Positions 7,575-17,389 of a stretch of 64,000 nt of DNA are shown here, one piece after another (the first letter of the stretch is position 1; every line of letters begins with the position of its first letter). Origin of the DNA: an uncultured Flavobacteriales bacterium (GTDB lineage: Bacteria; Bacteroidota; Bacteroidia; Flavobacteriales; BACL11). The notes under the pieces were generated by a model that ran no database searches, was not told where the DNA came from, and was given only the letters and a program-made list of their open reading frames with translations. Location of the stretch: contig CALSUJ010000001.1 of assembly GCA_943789505.1 (NCBI GenBank), positions 62,001-126,000 on the forward strand. Direction: 5' to 3'. The translations under genes and the position numbers were made by a program.

Positions 7575-8876
7575 ATGGAAAATATGAATTATAAAGTAAA
7601 AGATATCTCATTAGCAGAATGGGGAAGAAAGGAAATCAATTTGGCACAAGCAGAAATGCCAGGATTAATGTCCATTAGAGAAGAGTTTGGTGACAGTAAG
7701 CCATTGGCAGGAGCAAGGATTGCAGGCTGTTTACACATGACAATTCAAACAGCTGTGTTAATCGAAACTTTAGTTTATTTAGGTGCTGAGGTTTCTTGGT
7801 CATCTTGTAATATATTTTCTACTCAGGATCAGGCGGCAGCTGCTATTGCAGCTACAGGGGTTCCTGTTTTTGCTTGGAAAGGATTAAATGAAGAAGAATT
7901 TGATTGGTGTATTTTACAAACACTTACAGCTTTTGAAGGCGGGAAATCTTTGAATATGATTTTGGATGATGGAGGTGATTTAACCAACATGGTTTTTGAT
8001 AGATTTCCAGAAATGATAGCTGACATAAAAGGGCTTTCGGAAGAAACTACTACCGGAGTTCATAGATTGTATGAGAGAATGGAAAAAGGAACTCTTTTTA
8101 TTCCGGCTATCAATATTAACGATTCAGTTACTAAATCAAAATTTGATAATAAATACGGTTGTAAGGAATCCTTAGTTGATGCTATAAGAAGAGCAACTGA
8201 TGTGATGATGGCTGGCAAGGTTGCTGTTGTAGCTGGTTATGGTGATGTTGGTAAAGGTTCTGCTGCTTCACTTAGAGGCGCAGGTGCTAGAGTTATTGTT
8301 ACAGAAATTGACCCAATTTGTGCCTTACAAGCAGCAATGGATGGATTTGCAGTGAAAAGAATGGATGATGCGTGCAAGAATGCAGACATCATTGTTACTA
8401 CTACAGGAAATAAAGACATTATTCAATCTCGTCATTTTGAGGCGATGAAAGACAAAACGATCGTTTGTAATATTGGTCATTTCGATAATGAAATTGATGT
8501 AACTTGGCTAAATGATAATTGGGGGCACACTAAGGATACAGTAAAACCTCAAGTGGATATGTATACTATTGACGGAAAGGATATCATCTTATTAGCTGAA
8601 GGTAGATTAGTGAATTTAGGTTGCGGTACAGGACACCCTTCTTTTGTAATGTCTAACTCATTCACAAATCAAGTATTAGCACAATTAGAATTATGGAATA
8701 ATACAGATGCATACAAAAATGAAGTATATATGTTACCTAAGCATTTGGATGAAAAGGTAGCTAGATTGCATTTAGCTAAAATTGGAGTAGAGCTAGAAAC
8801 TCTGCGTACTGACCAAGCGGAATATATTGGAGTAACAGTTGAAGGCCCATACAAGCCAGAGTACTATAGGTATTAG
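7575..8876 (+). CDS. ahcY: Adenosylhomocysteinase (S-adenosyl-L-homocysteine hydrolase)
   Basis: A cytoplasmic NAD-dependent enzyme that reversibly splits S-adenosylhomocysteine into adenosine and homocysteine, closing the methyl cycle. The 433 residues include [16 protein letters not shown] and [20 protein letters not shown] in the catalytic part, then the Rossmann signature [12 protein letters not shown] near residue 221 and the C-terminal [10 protein letters not shown] expected for this family. Two starts are possible, ATG at 7575 or 7584; I use the first because it lies a normal distance from the promoter at 7554-7561. The strong terminator at 8896-8926 ends the transcript, so the gene is probably monocistronic. 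Confidence 0.97.
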   Translation: MENMNYKVKDISLAEWGRKEINLAQAEMPGLMSIREEFGDSKPLAGARIAGCLHMTIQTAVLIETLVYLGAEVSWSSCNIFSTQDQAAAAIAATGVPVFAWKGLNEEEFDWCILQTLTAFEGGKSLNMILDDGGDLTNMVFDRFPEMIADIKGLSEETTTGVHRLYERMEKGTLFIPAININDSVTKSKFDNKYGCKESLVDAIRRATDVMMAGKVAVVAGYGDVGKGSAASLRGAGARVIVTEIDPICALQAAMDGFAVKRMDDACKNADIIVTTTGNKDIIQSRHFEAMKDKTIVCNIGHFDNEIDVTWLNDNWGHTKDTVKPQVDMYTIDGKDIILLAEGRLVNLGCGTGHPSFVMSNSFTNQVLAQLELWNNTDAYKNEVYMLPKHLDEKVARLHLAKIGVELETLRTDQAEYIGVTVEGPYKPEYYRY

Positions 8877-8895
8877 TATTTAAGTAAAATAATAT

Positions 8896-8926
8896 AAAAA
8901 AAGCCCGATAAATCGGGCTTTTTTTT
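8896..8926. terminator. Bidirectional terminator between ahcY and the Rieske-like lipoprotein gene
   Basis: A stem GCCCGAT/ATCGGGC (8903-8909 and 8912-8918), extended by flanking A and T runs, works in both directions. It sits between two convergent genes and touches the stop codon of the minus-strand one. Confidence 0.88.
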
Positions 8927-9338
8927 AATTGGAAATATGCATTTGGCTACCATTTAAAGTCCAGTAGTATTTTTTTAGTGGAAGTAATGCTGGTGAGTTC
9001 AGTACGCTAGCTTCGTTGCTTAATAAAAAAGCTGAGGTGCAGCAACCGCAATAAGCAATTCCGGCATCTACAGAGTCAATTTGGGAGCAGGAGAGTGATG
9101 GCTCATAACTACAATTTCTGTCATAGACCTTGTAATCATTCCCCACACCATGGTAAATTATGATGCCTTCAACTCCTCCTTCAATAAAAATGGAGTTGCC
9201 AGAAACTTGCAAATCGCTATATTCTGGCAAATTCAAATCTATGTTAATATTTACATAAACTTCTTGTATGTAATCGTCTTTTGTATTGCAAGTTGATAAA
9301 AAAAAGAGTGCGCTAAGGATGTAGAATGCTGATTTCAT
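8925..9338 (-). CDS. Small lipoprotein with degenerate Rieske-like domain
   Basis: A 137-residue predicted lipoprotein. I start at the ATG at 9338 because it places the signal peptide MKSAFYILSALFFLSTC at the N-terminus, with Cys17 as the lipidated residue; an in-frame ATG 12 codons upstream would bury it. The rest resembles a Rieske beta-fold: YDRNCSYEPSLSC near residues 80-92 and YCGCCTSAFLL about 15 residues later, ending PALLPLKKYYW and an I-N terminus. In true Rieske proteins the pattern is CxH...CxxH; here both histidines appear replaced (Tyr and Cys). It may hold a different metal centre or none. Function unknown; it probably faces the periplasm. Confidence 0.7.
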   Translation of the reverse strand: MKSAFYILSALFFLSTCNTKDDYIQEVYVNINIDLNLPEYSDLQVSGNSIFIEGGVEGIIIYHGVGNDYKVYDRNCSYEPSLSCSQIDSVDAGIAYCGCCTSAFLLSNEASVLNSPALLPLKKYYWTLNGSQMHISN

Positions 9339-9398
9339 AACTGCAATTTTATGAAAAAGAAATGAATAATTCATTTATTGAAGTATTAATTTATTTGT

Positions 9399-9406
9399 TA
9401 TCTTTA
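9399..9406 (+). promoter_or_regulatory. Possible -7 element for the TonB receptor/PorV module
   Basis: TATCTTTA matches the TAnnTTTG consensus at seven of eight positions, with TTG at 9378-9380 placed 18 bases upstream. It ends 44 bases before the receptor start codon at 9451. Confidence 0.4.
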
Positions 9407-9450
9407 CAGCCTTTAAAAACAGAAATTATATTTAAACGAAACATTATACC

Positions 9451-12400
9451 ATGTTGAGAAAAATTTATTTAATAGCAACTTTAGTACTTACTTCATCACT
9501 TGCTATGGCCCAAACAGGATCATTGAAAGGGGTGATTACAGACGCTATGAGTGGGGAGTCCATCCCTTTTGCTAACCTTATTGCTGAAAAAAATGGGAGT
9601 CAGATTGCTGGTACAACTACAGATTTTGATGGTAACTTTAACATAAAGCCTCTTGAGCCAGGAACATATACTATTAAAGCAACATTTGTTGGTTATGGTA
9701 CAGTTGAGGTGACTGGGGTTATTGTTTCTGCTAATAAAATTACTTTTCAAGATCTAAAATTGCAGCAAGGTGTTGCAATAGGAGAGGTGAAAGTTATTGC
9801 GTATAAGAAACCCCTTTTGGATCAGGATAATCTTTCAGGGGAAACAAAAACCGCAGAAGAGATTGTTGCATTACCTACAAGAAATATTGCCTCAGTAGCT
9901 GCAAGTACAGCAGGTATTTACCAAAAAGATGAAGGAGATGCAGTAAATGTAAGGGGTTCTCGCTCTGATGCTACAGAATATTATGTAGATGGAATTAAAG
10001 TAAGAGGGAGTATGGGTGTGCCTACTTCAGGTATCGAACAAATTACTGTAATTACAGGTGGTGTTCCTGCGCAATATGGCGATGCTACTGGAGGAATTAT
10101 TTCGATAACTACAAAAGGACCTTCTAATAAAATGTTTGGAGGTCTTGAATTTGAATCTTCATCATTATTTGATAGCTATAACTATAATTTATTAGGCTTT
10201 GCACTTTCTGGTCCTATTTTGAAAGAAAGAAATTCTGACGGGTCTAAAGGATCTTCAGTAATTGGGTATTTCTTAGCAGGTGAATTTAGAAGTGTTGATG
10301 ATGCTGATCCTTCAGCGATTGGAAGATGGAAAGTAAAAGACGATGTTTTATCAGATTTACAAGCTAATCCATTTCAAATTGCACCTAATGCTTCAGCAGG
10401 ATTTTTAAGTAGATCGGAATTTTTAAATAAAGATGACTTCGAGAATGTGCAAGCAAAAATAAATGCGAATGAAAAAAGATTTAACCTATCTGGAAAAATA
10501 GATATTAAGCCGAGTAAGAATACTTTTCTTTCATTAGGAGGTTCCTATTATGCTCGTGAAGGTAGAGATTTTTCTTCATGGCGTTCAATGTTTTCTTCGG
10601 CAAATAACCGTCAATCAACTCAACATACTTACCGTGTATTTGGAAAGTTAGTGCAAAAATTTGGCTCTGCTGAAGACAATGAGGATGAGTCATCAGCTAC
10701 TATAAAAAATGCTTTCTTTACTATTCAAGGGAATTATACGAATAATAGATATACTTATGTTGATGCTGATCATCAAGAGGATTTATTTAATTATGGATAT
10801 GTTGGTGAATTTATTACTAGTAAAGCACCAGTATATAATTTCGGATCTGCTATTGATTCTTCAAGTGGTATTCTTTATAGAGGTAGAGTGTTAACTAGTT
10901 GGACAGATACACTTTTTAAATATACTCCAGGAGGTTATAATACATCCTTAGAGAATTATACTAATGCATATGTGGATATGTTTTCACAGTACAGTATGTC
11001 TTCTTATATAGGCGGTTATGGTGCTGATGGAGTGCTAAGAACAGCTGCTGACTTACAAGGCCAAGGATTGCTGAATGGTCAATTACCTTCAAACGTATAT
11101 TCTTTGTTTGGAAATCATGGCTCTATGTATAATGGTTCTGCTAAGCAAGAAAATACACAAACTACTTTTAAGGCATCAGGTTCGGCTGATATTAAATCAC
11201 ACGAATTTTCTTTTGGTTTTGAATTTGAGCAAAGAAAAGATTACTATTGGGGTACAAGTCCAATGGGATTGTGGGGTATAATGCGTCAGCTAGCGAACAA
11301 GCATATTTTAGAAAGAGATTTGTCTAATCCTTATCCTGTATTTGATGCAAATGGAATTTACCAAGATACTGTAAACTATGACCGTTTGTTTGTGGCAGAT
11401 GAACAATCAGAATTTGACAAAAACTTTAGAGCATCTCAAAATATTGGGCAGTTAGAATATATTGATATTGACTCCTACACTCCTGATGCATTTAGTTTAG
11501 ATCTGTTTAGTCCAGATGAGCTATTAAATTCTGGTTCCTCATTAGTGTACTATTATGGCCATGATATTTATGGAAACAAACTAACAACATCTCCTACACT
11601 TGCTTCTTTCTTTGAAGAGGGTAGTGATAGGCAGATTGCTGCTTATAATCCAATTTATCAAGCAGGATATATACAGGATAAATTTGCTATAGAAGATTTG
11701 ATTTTTAATGTAGGATTAAGAGTTGATCGTTTTGATGCCAATCAAAAAGTGTTGAAAGACAGGTACTTATTATATAATGCATATACTGCTGGTGCTGATG
11801 TTGATTTATTAAACTCAAACTCCGCTCCATCAACAATTGGTGATGATTATGTTGTTTATGTTGATGATATTGAGAGCCCTTCAGCAGTTGTAGGGTATCG
11901 TAACGGAGATATCTGGTATAATGCTGATGGACTTGTCATTTCTGATCCTTCTTTATTAGCTGAGGCTGCAGGAGGTAAGATTGCTCCTTATTTAACAAAT
12001 CCTTCAGACGCATTAAATGGAGATATTAAAATGGATGTTTTTGAAGATTATAAACCGGAAACTGTATTTATGCCAAGGATTGCTTTTTCTTTTCCTATTT
12101 CTGATGAAGCACAGTTCTTTGCACATTATGACGTGTTAACCCAAAGGCCACCTACAGGAAATAGATTAGAGCCTGTTGATTATTTATTTATGGCTGATAG
12201 AGTCGGTGCAACTTTGAACAATCCTAACTTAAAACCAGAAAAAACAGTTGATTATGAATTAGGCTTTGCTAAAACCTTATCCTTAAAGTCAGCTCTTAAA
12301 ATCTCTGCATTTTACAAGGAGTTAAGAGATATGATTCAAATAACAAATACTTTGTCCGCTTACCCTGCGCAGTATTATACTTATGGTAATATCGATTTTG

Positions 12401-13116
12401 GTACTGTAAAAGGAATGTCGATTAATTATGACTTAAGACGAACAAATAACATACAACTTACTGCTAATTATACTTTACAGTTTGCTGACGGTACTGGCTC
12501 TTCAGCTACATCAGGAACTAGTTTAGTTAGTACAGGGCAGCCAAACTTGCGGACTACTATTCCATTGTCTTACGATCAGAGACATGCTCTTTCTGCTTCA
12601 GTTGATTATCATTATGGTGATGGAAAAGATTATGACGGACCAGTTTGGTTTGGTGCTAATGTTTTCCAAAATGCTGGAGCAAATCTTATGTTTTCTGCAG
12701 GTTCAGGAACACCTTATTCCCGCCAATCTAATATTACTCAGGAAGCTGCTGAAGGAATTAATGATCGCTCTACTCTTACAGGAAGTTTGAATGGTTCAAG
12801 ATTACCATGGCAATTCAGAATGAATCTGAAAGTGAATAAATCATTTGAAATTAAATGGAATGATAAAAAGAGCTCGAATTTAAATGTATATGTGCAAGTA
12901 CAAAACTTATTAGATGCTAGAAACATAATTAGCGTTTACCGAGCAACAGGTAATCCTGAGGATGATGGATATTTAACTTCATCAGCAGCACAAAACGTAA
13001 TTGACGCAAAAAATGATGCAGAAGCATTTAGATATTTATACTCTTTAGGAGTTAATAATCCTTCTAACTATAGTCTTCCAAGAATGTGGAGGGCAGGTAT
13101 TAGTTTACAATTTTAA
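9451..13116 (+). CDS. Large TonB-dependent receptor with carboxypeptidase-regulatory-like N-terminal domain
   Basis: A 1221-residue outer-membrane receptor. Residues 1-21 are a signal peptide (LVLTSSLAMAQ). Residues about 23-110 form a CarboxypepD_reg-like beta-sandwich (GSLKGVITDAMSGESIPFAN, then FVGYGTVEVTGV), then a plug domain at about 120-225 with AVNVRGSRSDATEYYVDGIKV and ITGGVPAQYGDATGGIISITTKG. The remaining thousand residues are the barrel, ending in the aromatic terminus AGISLQF. The ligand is not evident; no SusD gene follows. Instead a 1410-residue secreted protein and a PorV-family protein follow at 7- and 33-base gaps, so the three probably form one surface module and operon. 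The architecture resembles Oar-like or SusC-like receptors. Confidence 0.88.
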   Translation: MLRKIYLIATLVLTSSLAMAQTGSLKGVITDAMSGESIPFANLIAEKNGSQIAGTTTDFDGNFNIKPLEPGTYTIKATFVGYGTVEVTGVIVSANKITFQDLKLQQGVAIGEVKVIAYKKPLLDQDNLSGETKTAEEIVALPTRNIASVAASTAGIYQKDEGDAVNVRGSRSDATEYYVDGIKVRGSMGVPTSGIEQITVITGGVPAQYGDATGGIISITTKGPSNKMFGGLEFESSSLFDSYNYNLLGFALSGPILKERNSDGSKGSSVIGYFLAGEFRSVDDADPSAIGRWKVKDDVLSDLQANPFQIAPNASAGFLSRSEFLNKDDFENVQAKINANEKRFNLSGKIDIKPSKNTFLSLGGSYYAREGRDFSSWRSMFSSANNRQSTQHTYRVFGKLVQKFGSAEDNEDESSATIKNAFFTIQGNYTNNRYTYVDADHQEDLFNYGYVGEFITSKAPVYNFGSAIDSSSGILYRGRVLTSWTDTLFKYTPGGYNTSLENYTNAYVDMFSQYSMSSYIGGYGADGVLRTAADLQGQGLLNGQLPSNVYSLFGNHGSMYNGSAKQENTQTTFKASGSADIKSHEFSFGFEFEQRKDYYWGTSPMGLWGIMRQLANKHILERDLSNPYPVFDANGIYQDTVNYDRLFVADEQSEFDKNFRASQNIGQLEYIDIDSYTPDAFSLDLFSPDELLNSGSSLVYYYGHDIYGNKLTTSPTLASFFEEGSDRQIAAYNPIYQAGYIQDKFAIEDLIFNVGLRVDRFDANQKVLKDRYLLYNAYTAGADVDLLNSNSAPSTIGDDYVVYVDDIESPSAVVGYRNGDIWYNADGLVISDPSLLAEAAGGKIAPYLTNPSDALNGDIKMDVFEDYKPETVFMPRIAFSFPISDEAQFFAHYDVLTQRPPTGNRLEPVDYLFMADRVGATLNNPNLKPEKTVDYELGFAKTLSLKSALKISAFYKELRDMIQITNTLSAYPAQYYTYGNIDFGTVKGMSINYDLRRTNNIQLTANYTLQFADGTGSSATSGTSLVSTGQPNLRTTIPLSYDQRHALSASVDYHYGDGKDYDGPVWFGANVFQNAGANLMFSAGSGTPYSRQSNITQEAAEGINDRSTLTGSLNGSRLPWQFRMNLKVNKSFEIKWNDKKSSNLNVYVQVQNLLDARNIISVYRATGNPEDDGYLTSSAAQNVIDAKNDAEAFRYLYSLGVNNPSNYSLPRMWRAGISLQF

Positions 13117-13123
13117 TTAGATA

Positions 13124-16100
13124 ATGAAAATGAGACTGAAAAATATAGCATTTATGAATAATTCAATAAAAAATATAGCAACTCTTTACTTAGCCCTATT
13201 TACTATGGTAGTAGTAGCAAAAGAGAATGTTAATCAAAATTTATCTTCCGTTGTAAATACGAAAATTGCAGCAGGTTGCTCTCCATCTAATTCACAAACT
13301 GATTTAGATGTTAATAATGTTAGGGCCACCATTATGGGTGGAGGTGATATGTGGTGGAATTTAGCTGATCCTCAATATGAAATTCCAAAAGGAGGGAATA
13401 AACATTCTTTGTTTGCAGGTGCTCTTTGGATTGGAGGAGTAGATGCTGGTGGTCAATTAAAGGTTGCTGCTATGACTTATCGTCAGAGTGGAAATGATTT
13501 CTGGGCAGGCCCTTTGAATATTGATAATGCAACTATTGCAGCTGATGAATGTGCAAAATGGGATAAGCATTTCAAAATTAATCGTTTGGTAGTAGAAGAA
13601 TATCATGCTCGTTTTGGTGTTGACCCAACTTATGTAATTCCTGAATCAATTTTAGATTGGCCTACTCATGGTGATGAATCCTTAGGACAGGATCCATTTT
13701 TAGCTCCTTTTTATGATATTAATGATAATGGTATATATGAGCCATATAGTGGTGATTATCCTGATTATAATGTAACTGGTAATAATGATGACGCTGCTTT
13801 GTTTGGTGATCAAACTTTATTTTGGATTTTTAACGATAAAGGAAATATTCATTCTGAAACTGGAGCTGATCCATTAGGATTGGAAATTCATGCCCAAGCC
13901 TTTGGCTTTACTTCTGATAATGAGGTAAATGATATGACTTTTTATAATTATAAGATTATTAACAGATCTACACTTCCTTTAAATGATACTTATTTTGGTC
14001 AATGGGTAGATGCTGATTTAGGTTATTATTTGGATGATTATGTAGGTTGTGATGTGAATTTAGGATTAGGTTTCTGTTATAATGGAGATGCTGAAGATGA
14101 AGGAGCTAATGGTTATGGTTTTAATCCACCAGCTATTGGTGTTGATTTTTTTCAAGGACCTTTAGCTGATCCTTTAGATGGTATTGACAATGATAGAGAT
14201 GGAACTATTGATGAACTAGGAGAGCAAATTATCATGTCTAAATTTGTATATTATAACAATGACGGTACTGTACAAGGAAATCCAAGTGGGGGTACAGATA
14301 TCTATAACTACTTAAGAGGAATATGGAGAGATAATGTACCTATGACTTTTGGGGGTGATGGGCATGGGGCAGGTACTGGTTCAACAACTGATGAATGTAA
14401 TTTTATGTTCCCAGGAACTTCAGATGATCAATTCCCAGGACAGGAATGGACAGAACAAACTGCAGGAAATATTCCTGCTGATAGAAGATTTTTACAATCA
14501 GCAGGTCCTTTTACTTTACAACCAGGAGCTGTAAATAATATTACAACTGGTGTTGTATGGGCAAGAGCAAAATCAGGAGGGCAAACAGCATCTATTCAGT
14601 TGCTAAAAATTTATGATAGAGAAGCACAGGCTTTATTTGATAATAACTTTAATATTCTTAACGGACCTGATGCTCCTGATTTAACACTAAGAGAGTTAGA
14701 TAAAGAATTAATTTTTACTTTATCTAATGGAGATAATTCAAATAATAAAAATGAATCTTACTCTGAAAAAGATCCTTATATTACAAAGCCAGCTAATATT
14801 GCTAATTATCCTGATTATAAGTTTCAAGGATACTTAGTATATCAATTAAAAAATGCTACAGTATCAGTTACTGATTTGGATGATTTGGACAAAGCAAGAT
14901 TAGTTTTTAGATCTGATATTAATGATACAGTTTCAGGAATTGTAAATCAATATCTTGATCCAATTTTAGGAGTGTATACTCCAATTGAAGAAGTTGCTTC
15001 TATATTAAGTGAGGGGGTTGTTGGTTCTGTTGATCAAGGTGTTCAGTATTCTTTCCAAATAACAGAAGATAAATTTGCCTTAGGCAATACACGTTTAGTA
15101 AATCATAAAACATATTACTTTATGTCATTATCATATGGGTATAATAGAGCAGAAGAAAACTCAAGCCCTTATGATGTGAATGCTGCTGATTATGATGGTA
15201 GAAACCAACCCTATATTTCTGGAAGAAGAAATATTAAAGTTTACTCAGGAATACCTCACTTTACCTCACCTGATGCAGGAGGGACAACTTTAGAGGCTTC
15301 TTATGGTGATGGGGTGGAAATTACCCGATATGAAGGAACAGGAAATGGAGGAAATTCTTTAGAACTTACTCAAGCAACAATTAATGCTATTCTTGAAAGC
15401 CCTGATCATAGAGCTATGAATTTAACTTATGAAGCTGGTCAAGGTCCAGTTAACATTTCAGTTGTTGACCCGGTTAAAATTCCTAATGGTACATTTATGT
15501 TAAAGTTGATGGAGCCAGTTGTAACCAATGCAGGATTGATTACTTCTTACACAAAATGGTCTTTAATTGATGAAGAAACAGGCTATGTTACAGCTTCAGC
15601 TAATGAGGATATCCTAGTTGGAACTGAAGTTTATATCAGTAGCTTAGGTTTAAATATCAAAGTAAAACAAGTAAGTAATCCTGGTGATGACCCTACTAAT
15701 ATAATGAGTAATGGGTTAATTACTAGTTCTATTGAGTTTGAAAATGTAAACGACAGATGGTTAACAGGTTTAGCGGATAGAGATGATGACGGTGCCGCAT
15801 TTGGTACTTATTGGGGCTGGGGATTAAACTGGATAAGATCAGGATCCTATACTAATGATGATGTAAGTACTTTAAGTGACTATAATCAGTTAGACGACCC
15901 TAATGCTGCTTTTGAAGGAGCTGTAATGCAATCAAATAAGATTAGTTTCTCATTTTTTGATGTAGAAACTAATGGAGGTACTTGGGCTCCTTATCGTTTT
16001 GCATCTAATTTTAATGACGGGCCTGGGCTGAGTAATTCAATAACAAATCAATCTAAACTGATTAATTTGAATTCTGTAGACATAGTATTTACTAATGATA

Positions 16101-17356
16101 CTTCAAAATGGACAAGAGCATGTGTCGTAGAAGCGCAGGATGATCAAACACTTTCTATAGGTCAGCAGGAAAAAATGGGACTAAGAAAATCACCTTCAGT
16201 GGGTAAAGATGGACAGCCAGATGCTAGTGGAACTATAGGTATGGGTTGGTTTCCAGGTTATGCTATTGATATTGAAACTGGTGAAAGGTTGAACATTATT
16301 TTTGCTGAAGATTCATGGCAAACTTCAGAAAATGGAACTGATATGATATGGAATCCAACATCAGAAATTACAAATGGAGATTTTCCTCAATTTGATCCGA
16401 CTGCTGCTATTGGCGAACAATTTAGTGGGGGTAATTATTTACTTGGTGGAAAACATTTTGTTTATGTAGTTAATGGTAAATCTTGGGTGAAAGGAACAAA
16501 TGATTATATTAATGGAGACTTTTCTAATGTTAATGAGGCTCCTAATTATGACAAAGCGGCTTGGATTCACGCTAAGCTACTCAATGATGTGAGTGGTGTA
16601 GGAAAATGGAGAGTGTTTCAAAATGTTTCTTGGTGTGGTATACCTCTATTATCTGATGGTAGAACTTTAAAAACTGTACTTGGTGGACAAAAAAATGATG
16701 CAAAAATTAAACTTAGGGTAACTAAGCCATATAAACAGTATGAAACTGTAGCTGCTGATAAAATATTAGATAGAAACGCAATATTATTTATTGACTCAAC
16801 TTATGTGGTAGCTTATCAAAATTCAGCAACTACATGGGGAGGGAAGGCGGTTTCTCATGATGGTAATACATATCAGCCTGGTGATAGTTTTGTTGCAACA
16901 ACTACTGTTATTGCTAGTAATACTAGTGCTAATGCTAGAGTTATTGAAGCAAATCCAATTAATTTGTTTAATCCTACTTACGGTTTCAGTACAGATAATA
17001 TTGTTGCCACAACAGGAAATCTAAATGTTGCGAAAGATGCAATGGAATTGATTAATGCTGTTCCTAATCCTTATTATGGTTATTCAGCTTACGAAACCAA
17101 TCAGTTAGACAATAGAGTAAAGTTTACTAATTTACCACAACAAGCAACAATTTCTATTTTTACAGTAAGTGGTACTTTAGTGCGTAAGATTAAGAAGGAT
17201 GATTCTGTAACTTCAGTAGATTGGGATTTGAAAAATGATTATGGAATTCCAATTGCTAGTGGACTTTACATTATTCATGTAAATGCACCTGGTATAGGTG
17301 AAAAAATAATTAAATGGTTTGGTGCTTTGCGTCCAATTGACTTGGATACATTTTAA
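13124..17356 (+). CDS. Large secreted surface protein with T9SS-like C-terminal domain
   Basis: A 1410-residue exported protein. A hydrophobic signal (NIATLYLALFTMVVVAKE) spans about residues 16-33; the true start may be the ATG at 13154 (MNNSIKN), giving a more typical signal peptide than 13124. The N-terminal third has a segment common in Bacteroidota surface proteins, with ATIMGGGDMWWNL and SLFAGALWIGGVDAGG. An Asp-rich loop DPLDGIDNDRDGTIDELGE near residue 350 resembles a calcium-binding type 3 repeat. The C-terminus (PNPYYGYSAYE, then ATISIFTVSGTLVRKI, then SGLYIIHV) looks like a type A T9SS sorting domain, but with an extra tail ending RPIDLDTF. It probably reaches the cell surface through T9SS (inference); specific function unknown. 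Confidence 0.8.
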   Translation: MKMRLKNIAFMNNSIKNIATLYLALFTMVVVAKENVNQNLSSVVNTKIAAGCSPSNSQTDLDVNNVRATIMGGGDMWWNLADPQYEIPKGGNKHSLFAGALWIGGVDAGGQLKVAAMTYRQSGNDFWAGPLNIDNATIAADECAKWDKHFKINRLVVEEYHARFGVDPTYVIPESILDWPTHGDESLGQDPFLAPFYDINDNGIYEPYSGDYPDYNVTGNNDDAALFGDQTLFWIFNDKGNIHSETGADPLGLEIHAQAFGFTSDNEVNDMTFYNYKIINRSTLPLNDTYFGQWVDADLGYYLDDYVGCDVNLGLGFCYNGDAEDEGANGYGFNPPAIGVDFFQGPLADPLDGIDNDRDGTIDELGEQIIMSKFVYYNNDGTVQGNPSGGTDIYNYLRGIWRDNVPMTFGGDGHGAGTGSTTDECNFMFPGTSDDQFPGQEWTEQTAGNIPADRRFLQSAGPFTLQPGAVNNITTGVVWARAKSGGQTASIQLLKIYDREAQALFDNNFNILNGPDAPDLTLRELDKELIFTLSNGDNSNNKNESYSEKDPYITKPANIANYPDYKFQGYLVYQLKNATVSVTDLDDLDKARLVFRSDINDTVSGIVNQYLDPILGVYTPIEEVASILSEGVVGSVDQGVQYSFQITEDKFALGNTRLVNHKTYYFMSLSYGYNRAEENSSPYDVNAADYDGRNQPYISGRRNIKVYSGIPHFTSPDAGGTTLEASYGDGVEITRYEGTGNGGNSLELTQATINAILESPDHRAMNLTYEAGQGPVNISVVDPVKIPNGTFMLKLMEPVVTNAGLITSYTKWSLIDEETGYVTASANEDILVGTEVYISSLGLNIKVKQVSNPGDDPTNIMSNGLITSSIEFENVNDRWLTGLADRDDDGAAFGTYWGWGLNWIRSGSYTNDDVSTLSDYNQLDDPNAAFEGAVMQSNKISFSFFDVETNGGTWAPYRFASNFNDGPGLSNSITNQSKLINLNSVDIVFTNDTSKWTRACVVEAQDDQTLSIGQQEKMGLRKSPSVGKDGQPDASGTIGMGWFPGYAIDIETGERLNIIFAEDSWQTSENGTDMIWNPTSEITNGDFPQFDPTAAIGEQFSGGNYLLGGKHFVYVVNGKSWVKGTNDYINGDFSNVNEAPNYDKAAWIHAKLLNDVSGVGKWRVFQNVSWCGIPLLSDGRTLKTVLGGQKNDAKIKLRVTKPYKQYETVAADKILDRNAILFIDSTYVVAYQNSATTWGGKAVSHDGNTYQPGDSFVATTTVIASNTSANARVIEANPINLFNPTYGFSTDNIVATTGNLNVAKDAMELINAVPNPYYGYSAYETNQLDNRVKFTNLPQQATISIFTVSGTLVRKIKKDDSVTSVDWDLKNDYGIPIASGLYIIHVNAPGIGEKIIKWFGALRPIDLDTF

Positions 17357-17389
17357 TATAAATATTGACGATAATAAATAAGTATAGAT

